Made by a program: the position numbers and the translations under genes. Below, one piece after another: positions 41,219 through 45,543 of a stretch of DNA of 45,543 nucleotides; within the stretch, counting starts at the first letter, position 1, and every line of letters starts with the position of its first letter. The notes beneath the pieces were generated by a model. The model worked only from the letters and a program-made list of their open reading frames with translations. It was not told where the DNA came from and ran no database searches. The DNA comes from Actinomadura sp. GC306 (lineage in GTDB: Bacteria; Actinomycetota; Actinomycetes; Streptosporangiales; Streptosporangiaceae). The stretch covers positions 1-45,543 of the forward strand of contig NZ_SMKM01000020.1 of assembly GCF_004348665.1 (NCBI RefSeq), in the 5' to 3' direction.

Positions 41219-42253
41219 GTGCGATCCGCCCGGGACACCGGCATCGGCGGCCGTGCGGCCGCGGTGCTCGGTTCCCTCGTCCTCGGCGCCGGCCTGGTGT
41301 CCTGCTCCGGGTCCGGCGAGCCGGCCACGGCGCCGCCGCCGCGCAGCACGGCCGCGCCCGAGCCGAGCGAAACGCCGCCGCCCCCCGCGCACCCCTTCAC
41401 CGGCGAGCGGAAGGGGCTGGACAACCCCGTCCTCGCCGTCAAGATCGAGAACACCCGGCCCGCGATGCCGCAGAGCGGGGTGCAGGCCGCCGACATCGTC
41501 TACGTCGAGCAGGTCGAGGGCGGCGAGACCCGGCTGATGGCGGTCTACTCGTCCGAGCTGCCGAAGCGGGTCGGGCCCGTGCGCAGCGCCCGCATCTCCG
41601 ACCTGCACATCCTGCCGCAGTTCGGGAAGCCCGCGTTCGCGTTCTCCGGCGTCCAGAGCAAGATGAAGAAGCACGTCCGCAAGGCGCCGGTGTACGACAT
41701 CTCACAGGAGAACGCCGGGAGCGCCTACTTCCGGGGCGGCGGCAAGCCGATCCCGTACAACCTCTACGCCGACCCGAAGGACCTGCTCAAGAAGGCGCCG
41801 AAGGCCAGCGGCCCCCGCGACATCGGCTTCCGGTTCGGGGACGCCCCGGCGGGCGGCGAGCCCACGAAGGGCTTCACCGCGCGGTGGCCGTCGGCCAGCA
41901 TGGGGTTCACCTGGTCGAAGAAGCAGAAGCGGTGGCTCGCCAGCTTCGGCGGCCGGCCCGACCGCGCCGCCGAGGGCGGGCGCCTGGGCGGTCGGACGGT
42001 CGTCATCCAGTACGCGAAGACCACGCGCTCGAAGTTCCGCGACTTCCTCGGCAGCTACACGCCGCTGATCCACACCACCGGGAAGGGCAAGGCGCTCGTG
42101 CTCCGCGACGGGAAGTCGTACAAGGCCGAATGGTCGAGGCCGTCGGAGAAGAAGGGCACCACCTTCACGACCGCCGAGGGCGAGCCGATGACGTTCGCGC
42201 GGGGCCAGGTCTGGGTGGTCATCGTCAACGACGGCAAGCCCTACATCCCCTAG
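41219..42253 (+). CDS. DUF3048 domain lipoprotein
   Basis: A 344-residue secreted lipoprotein. Lipobox LVSC with Cys29, then a Pro/Ser-rich linker and a DUF3048 domain: NPVLAVKIENTRPAMPQSGVQAADIVYVEQVEGGETRLMAVYSS and RVGPVRSARISDLHI in the N-terminal part, RFGDAPAGG in the middle, and the C-terminal DUF3048 extension (FTTAEGEPMTFARGQVWVVIVNDG). The family is extracytoplasmic and of unknown function. The GTG start has a strong AAGGGGAGG (41204-41212). It is its own unit between the pim operon and pdxS. Confidence 0.9.
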   Translation: MRSARDTGIGGRAAAVLGSLVLGAGLVSCSGSGEPATAPPPRSTAAPEPSETPPPPAHPFTGERKGLDNPVLAVKIENTRPAMPQSGVQAADIVYVEQVEGGETRLMAVYSSELPKRVGPVRSARISDLHILPQFGKPAFAFSGVQSKMKKHVRKAPVYDISQENAGSAYFRGGGKPIPYNLYADPKDLLKKAPKASGPRDIGFRFGDAPAGGEPTKGFTARWPSASMGFTWSKKQKRWLASFGGRPDRAAEGGRLGGRTVVIQYAKTTRSKFRDFLGSYTPLIHTTGKGKALVLRDGKSYKAEWSRPSEKKGTTFTTAEGEPMTFARGQVWVVIVNDGKPYIP

Positions 42254-42328
42254 CGGCGCGGGCCCGGCGGCGCGGCGGCGGCCCCACCTCGCGTCGGCCG
42301 GCACTCTGTAAACGATCGCCCGCCCGCG

Positions 42329-42399
42329 TTGACACCATGGCATGTCGAGCGGTCGCCCTAGCAGGCAATACCATGGAACGGACTTGTCGTACTTCCATG
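42329..42399 (+). promoter_or_regulatory. pdxS upstream region with spaced CCATG(G) copies
   Basis: The region contains TTGACA (42329-42334), CCATGG at 42335-42340 and 42371-42376, and CCATG at 42395-42399. TACCAT (42369-42374) could be a -10 box, but its spacing to TTGACA is wrong (34 bases). No recognisable PdxR site is seen. Low-confidence control region. Confidence 0.3.
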
Positions 42400-42411
42400 T
42401 GAGGAAAACCC

Positions 42412-43329
42412 GTGTCCACTTCCAGTCCCGCCCCCGAGAACGCCACGCCCGAGACCGGGACGGCCCGCGTCAAGCGCGGCATGGCGGAGATGCTCAAGGG
42501 CGGCGTGATCATGGACGTCGTCACGCCCGAGCAGGCGAAGATCGCCGAAGACGCGGGCGCGGTCGCCGTCATGGCCCTGGAGCGGGTGCCCGCCGACATC
42601 CGCGCCGAGGGCGGCATCTCCCGGATGAGCGACCCCGACATGATCGACGGGATCATCAGCGCGGTGTCCATCCCGGTCATGGCCAAGGCCCGGATCGGCC
42701 ACTTCGTCGAGGCGCAGGTGCTGCAGGCCCTCGGCGTCGACTACGTGGACGAGTCCGAGGTCCTCACCCCGGCCGACTACGACAACCACATCGACAAGTG
42801 GGCGTTCACCGTCCCCTTCGTCTGCGGCGCCACCAACCTCGGTGAGGCGCTGCGCCGCATCACCGAGGGCGCGGCCATGATCCGCTCCAAGGGCGAGGCC
42901 GGAACCGGCGACGTGTCCAACGCCACCACGCACATGCGCCAGATCCGCCAGCAGATCCGCCGCCTCCAGAACCTCGCGGAGGACGAGCTCTACGTCGCCG
43001 CCAAGGAGCTCCAGGCACCCTACGAGCTCGTCAAGGAGGTCGCGGCCGCCGGCAGGCTGCCGGTCGTGCTCTTCACCGCGGGCGGCATCGCGACCCCCGC
43101 GGACGCGGCCATGATGATGCAGCTCGGCGCCGAGGGCGTCTTCGTCGGCTCCGGCATCTTCAAGTCCGGGAACCCCGCCCAGCGCGCCGAGGCCATCGTC
43201 AAGGCCACCACGTTCTACGACGACCCCGGTGTGATCGCCAAGGTGTCCCGCGGGCTCGGCGAGGCCATGGTCGGCATCAGCGCCGCCGGGCTCGGCGAGG
43301 ACCAGAAGTTCGCGGGCCGCGGCTGGTGA
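42412..43329 (+). CDS. pdxS: Pyridoxal 5'-phosphate synthase subunit PdxS (Pdx1)
   Basis: A 305-residue TIM-barrel enzyme that makes PLP from ribose 5-phosphate, glyceraldehyde 3-phosphate and ammonia delivered by PdxT. The key residues are present: Asp35 (GGVIMDV), Lys92 (AKARIGH) and Lys160 ([11 protein letters not shown]), with [19 protein letters not shown] and the phosphate loop GIFKSGNP. The GTG start has GAGG about eight bases upstream. The paired glutaminase is encoded 810 bases downstream, with one gene inserted between. Confidence 0.97.
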   Translation: MSTSSPAPENATPETGTARVKRGMAEMLKGGVIMDVVTPEQAKIAEDAGAVAVMALERVPADIRAEGGISRMSDPDMIDGIISAVSIPVMAKARIGHFVEAQVLQALGVDYVDESEVLTPADYDNHIDKWAFTVPFVCGATNLGEALRRITEGAAMIRSKGEAGTGDVSNATTHMRQIRQQIRRLQNLAEDELYVAAKELQAPYELVKEVAAAGRLPVVLFTAGGIATPADAAMMMQLGAEGVFVGSGIFKSGNPAQRAEAIVKATTFYDDPGVIAKVSRGLGEAMVGISAAGLGEDQKFAGRGW

Positions 43330-43431
43330 GGTGAAACCCGCCGGGTTACCCTGGCGGCGCGGCCGGTGCGGGACGGCGTCCCGGCGAGGGGGGCGGCCCC
43401 CGGGCGAGGCCCGGCGGCGGGAGGGGAGAGC

Positions 43432-44046
43432 ATGGCTTGGTCGGTCGCGCTGGCCTGCGCGAGCGCGGGGGAGCCCGCCGAGGTGTTCCGGCCGGGCCTG
43501 GTGCCCGACCCGGACGCCGCCGCGGCGATCGCGCGGGGCCTCTACCCGGCCGACACCCTGACCGAGACCGGTGACACGGTCCTCGACTTCGCGCTCTGGC
43601 CGTACGAGGACGAGCTGTTCGTCGGGGCGTTCGAGCGGGCCCTGCTGCTGTGCGACCGGCGGCTGTTCTGCCTCGACGACGACGCCCGCCGCATCGCCGA
43701 CACCGCCGCGGCCGCGCTGCCCGGATCGCACTGCGGCGTCCTCGTGCTGCACAACGTCATCCGCGGCTGCTGGTTCCGCTGGTACGAGTCCGGCGAGCTG
43801 CTGCGCGACGTGTTCGTCACCGCCGAGGACGGCGTCGTCGTCGACCAGGGCGAGCGGCTCCCCGCCGAGCGGCCGTTCTGGCGCTCCATCGACGCGGGCG
43901 CCCCCGACGTCCCGCTGCCGTTCGACCCGGAGGAGTTCGGCCTCGCCCTCGCCGGGGAGCACATGTTCGGCCGCGGCATCGCCGACCGGGGCAAGGACGG
44001 GTTCCTGCCGCTGGAACTGCCGCTGCGCCGCTTCAAGCACGTCTGA
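43432..44046 (+). CDS. Unassigned protein between pdxS and pdxT (DUF6928-like)
   Basis: A 204-residue soluble protein with no signal or membrane segment. It reminds me of the actinobacterial DUF6928 family (a GLYPADTLTETGDTVLDFALWPYEDELFVGAFERALLLCDRRLF block: short acidic strand, then a hydrophobic 'gvdvvcDr' strand), but this is from memory. Later parts include NVIRGCWFRWYESGELLRDVFVTAEDGVVVDQGERLPAERPFWR and GEHMFGRGI. Function unknown. The ATG has GAGGGGAGAG upstream. Its place in a PLP-synthesis locus may or may not be functional. Confidence 0.7.
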   Translation: MAWSVALACASAGEPAEVFRPGLVPDPDAAAAIARGLYPADTLTETGDTVLDFALWPYEDELFVGAFERALLLCDRRLFCLDDDARRIADTAAAALPGSHCGVLVLHNVIRGCWFRWYESGELLRDVFVTAEDGVVVDQGERLPAERPFWRSIDAGAPDVPLPFDPEEFGLALAGEHMFGRGIADRGKDGFLPLELPLRRFKHV

Positions 44047-44139
44047 GCCGCCGGGCCCGGGGAAGACGCGCCGTGGCGAGCGGCGTTGTACCGAACGTCT
44101 AGGCTTGGACGGCCCCCAGCACCCCCGGAAGGTTCTCGC

Positions 44140-44757
44140 GTGACCGCTGTGCCGACGATCGGTGTCCTCGCCCTGCAGGGCGACGTGCGCGAGCACGTCC
44201 GCGCGCTGGAGGCCGCCGGGGCCCGCACCCTGAACGTGCGCCGCCCCGACGAGCTGGAACGCGTCGACGGCCTCGTCCTGCCCGGCGGCGAGTCCACCAC
44301 CATGTGGCGGCTGGCCCGCTCGTTCGAGCTGCTGGAGCCGCTGCGCAAGCGGATCGAGGCGGGGCTGCCCGCCTACGGCTCCTGCGCCGGCATGATCATG
44401 CTCGCCGACCGCATCGTGGACGGCGCGCCGGGCCAGGAGACGGTCGGCGGCATCGACATGACCGTCCGGCGCAACGCCTTCGGCCGGCAGGTCGACTCGT
44501 TCGAGTCCGACGTCCCGCTGACCGGCATGGGGGACACGCCGTACCACGCCGTCTTCATCCGCGCTCCCTGGGTCGAATCGGTCGGCGACGGCGTCGAGAT
44601 CATCGGACGCGCCGACGGCGGCCCGAACGCCGGTAGGATCGTCGCCGTCCGCCAGGGGCGCCTCATGGCGACCGCGTTCCATCCGGAGTTGACAGGCGAT
44701 TTCCGCGTGCACCACTACTTCGCCGATCTGGTGCGCCGGACCACAGTGGAGGAGTGA
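44140..44757 (+). CDS. pdxT: Pyridoxal 5'-phosphate synthase glutaminase subunit PdxT (Pdx2)
   Basis: A 205-residue class I glutamine amidotransferase that supplies ammonia to PdxS. Catalytic triad: Cys82 (GSCAGMIML), His181 and Glu183 (AFHPEL). Family landmarks [20 protein letters not shown] and [11 protein letters not shown] are intact. I use the GTG at 44140 with GGAAGG upstream; an upstream ATG at 44086 would add residues with no homology-like character. It ends three bases before yebC. Confidence 0.96.
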   Translation: MTAVPTIGVLALQGDVREHVRALEAAGARTLNVRRPDELERVDGLVLPGGESTTMWRLARSFELLEPLRKRIEAGLPAYGSCAGMIMLADRIVDGAPGQETVGGIDMTVRRNAFGRQVDSFESDVPLTGMGDTPYHAVFIRAPWVESVGDGVEIIGRADGGPNAGRIVAVRQGRLMATAFHPELTGDFRVHHYFADLVRRTTVEE

Positions 44758-44760
44758 CAG

Positions 44761-45513
44761 ATGTCCGGCCATTCCAAGTGGGCGACGACCAAGCACAAGA
44801 AGGCGGCCCTCGACGCCAAGCGGGGCAAGCTCTTCGCGAAGCTGATCAAGAACATCGAGGTGGCGGCCCGCACGGGCGGTGGCGATCCGGACGCCAACCC
44901 GACCCTCTACGACGCCATCTACAAGGCGAAGAAGAACTCGGTCCCCAACGACAACATCGAGCGCGCGCGCAAGCGCGGCGCCGGTGAGGAGGCCGGCGGC
45001 GCCGACTGGCAGACCATCACCTACGAGGGCTACGCGCCCGGCGGGGTCGCCGTCCTGATCGAGTGCCTGACCGACAACCGCAACCGCGCGGCCTCCGAGG
45101 TCCGCGTCGCCCTCACCCGCAACGGCGGCTCGCTCGCCGACCCGGGCTCGGTGTCCTACATGTTCAACCGCAAGGGCGTCGTGATCGTCCCCAAGGCGGG
45201 CACCAGCGAGGACGACGTGATGCTCGCCGTGCTGGACGCCGGCGCCGAGGAGGTCAACGACCTCGGCGACGAGAGCTTCGAGGTCGTCAGCGAGGCGGGC
45301 GACCTGGTCGCGGTCCGCAGCGCGCTGGTGGACGCCGGGATCGACTACGAGTCGGCCGAGAGCAAGTTCCTGCCGAGCGTCACGGTCCCCCTGGACGAGG
45401 AGAACGCCAAGAAGGTCTTCCGCCTTCTGGACGCCCTTGAGGACTCCGACGACGTCCAGGAGGTCTACGCCAACTTCGACGTGTCCGACGACGTCCTCGC
45501 CACCCTGGACTGA
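44761..45513 (+). CDS. yebC: YebC/PmpR-family DNA-binding regulatory / translation protein
   Basis: A 250-residue protein with the conserved opening [37 protein letters not shown], the [22 protein letters not shown] block, [10 protein letters not shown] and the acidic C-terminal domain. Members were first described as transcription regulators; recent work ascribes a role in resolving ribosome stalling to some. GGAGGAG precedes the ATG, overlapping the end of pdxT, so the two are co-expressed. In actinobacteria ruvC-ruvA-ruvB usually follow; the window ends first. Confidence 0.95.
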   Translation: MSGHSKWATTKHKKAALDAKRGKLFAKLIKNIEVAARTGGGDPDANPTLYDAIYKAKKNSVPNDNIERARKRGAGEEAGGADWQTITYEGYAPGGVAVLIECLTDNRNRAASEVRVALTRNGGSLADPGSVSYMFNRKGVVIVPKAGTSEDDVMLAVLDAGAEEVNDLGDESFEVVSEAGDLVAVRSALVDAGIDYESAESKFLPSVTVPLDEENAKKVFRLLDALEDSDDVQEVYANFDVSDDVLATLD

Positions 45514-45543
45514 GCCCGGCCCCGCCCCGCGTCTCGCTGGAAC

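Noticed and set aside
42329..42334. TTGACA as the -35 box of pdxS
   Set aside because: No -10 box lies at 16-19 bases; the nearest plausible -10 (TACCAT at 42369) is 34 bases away.
43330..43360. Short AACCC/GGGTT hairpin after pdxS as a terminator
   Set aside because: The stem is only five base pairs with no T-run, too weak to call in this GC-rich background.

Overview
The window is very GC-rich bacterial DNA with strong G/C third-position codon bias, many GTG (and one TTG) starts, ATGA gene overlaps and TANNNT-type -10 boxes close to start codons. Together with phosphatidylinositol-mannoside genes (pgsA-patA-pimA) and the actinobacterial order thrS / HIT phosphorylase / pgsA / patA / pimA / pdxS / pdxT / yebC, this indicates an actinomycete. 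A Thermomonosporaceae or Streptosporangiales relative (Actinomadura-like) is my best guess, but the genus cannot be fixed from sequence alone. I saw no rRNA, tRNA, CRISPR array, insertion sequence or attachment site.

Region 1 (1-7053) holds the end of an oligopeptide/dipeptide ABC importer operon (partial OppD/DppD and a complete OppF/DppF), a spermidine-synthase-like protein, and a four-domain PAS-GAF-SpoIIE-HATPase phosphatase. A minus-strand pair follows (DUF4253 protein, then a secreted protein joining a MacB/FtsX-like ectodomain to an ARB_07466/VanY-like domain), then a NUDIX hydrolase. Region 2 (7122-11867) has a secreted Ntn-hydrolase acylase of the aculeacin A/AHL acylase type. It converges on a TetR gene that is divergent from an ABC-F ATPase, with a mirror-symmetric control region between the two.

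Region 3 (11904-20106) is a kynurenine / 3-hydroxyanthranilate meta-cleavage catabolic locus: arylformamidase, a divergent LysR regulator with a perfect inverted repeat, then a tightly packed operon. That operon encodes 2-aminomuconate-semialdehyde dehydrogenase, 2-oxopent-4-enoate hydratase, 4-oxalocrotonate decarboxylase, RidA-type 2-aminomuconate deaminase, 3-hydroxyanthranilate 3,4-dioxygenase, ACMS decarboxylase and kynureninase. Tryptophan dioxygenase, kynurenine 3-monooxygenase and the last aldolase/dehydrogenase pair are not in the window.

Region 4 (20300-28518) contains a cold-shock gene with a clear terminator and a TetR/acyl-CoA dehydrogenase operon divergent from an SDR and a quinone-oxidoreductase-like gene across a 22-bp palindrome. 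A NarL-type two-component system, a methyltransferase and a sugar-porter MFS transporter complete it.

Region 5 (28533-45513) is the conserved translation / PIM-lipid / vitamin B6 block. thrS is preceded by what looks like a leaderless leader peptide with three consecutive Thr codons and a 16-bp hairpin, a candidate attenuator. After thrS come a secreted repeat protein, a TetR regulator, a membrane protein, a Gls24-family protein, an Ap4A-phosphorylase-type HIT protein overlapping a DCC-family protein, and an EF-G2-like GTPase. Then follow the pgsA-patA-pimA chain, a LemA-like membrane protein, a DUF3048 lipoprotein, pdxS, an unassigned gene, pdxT and yebC.
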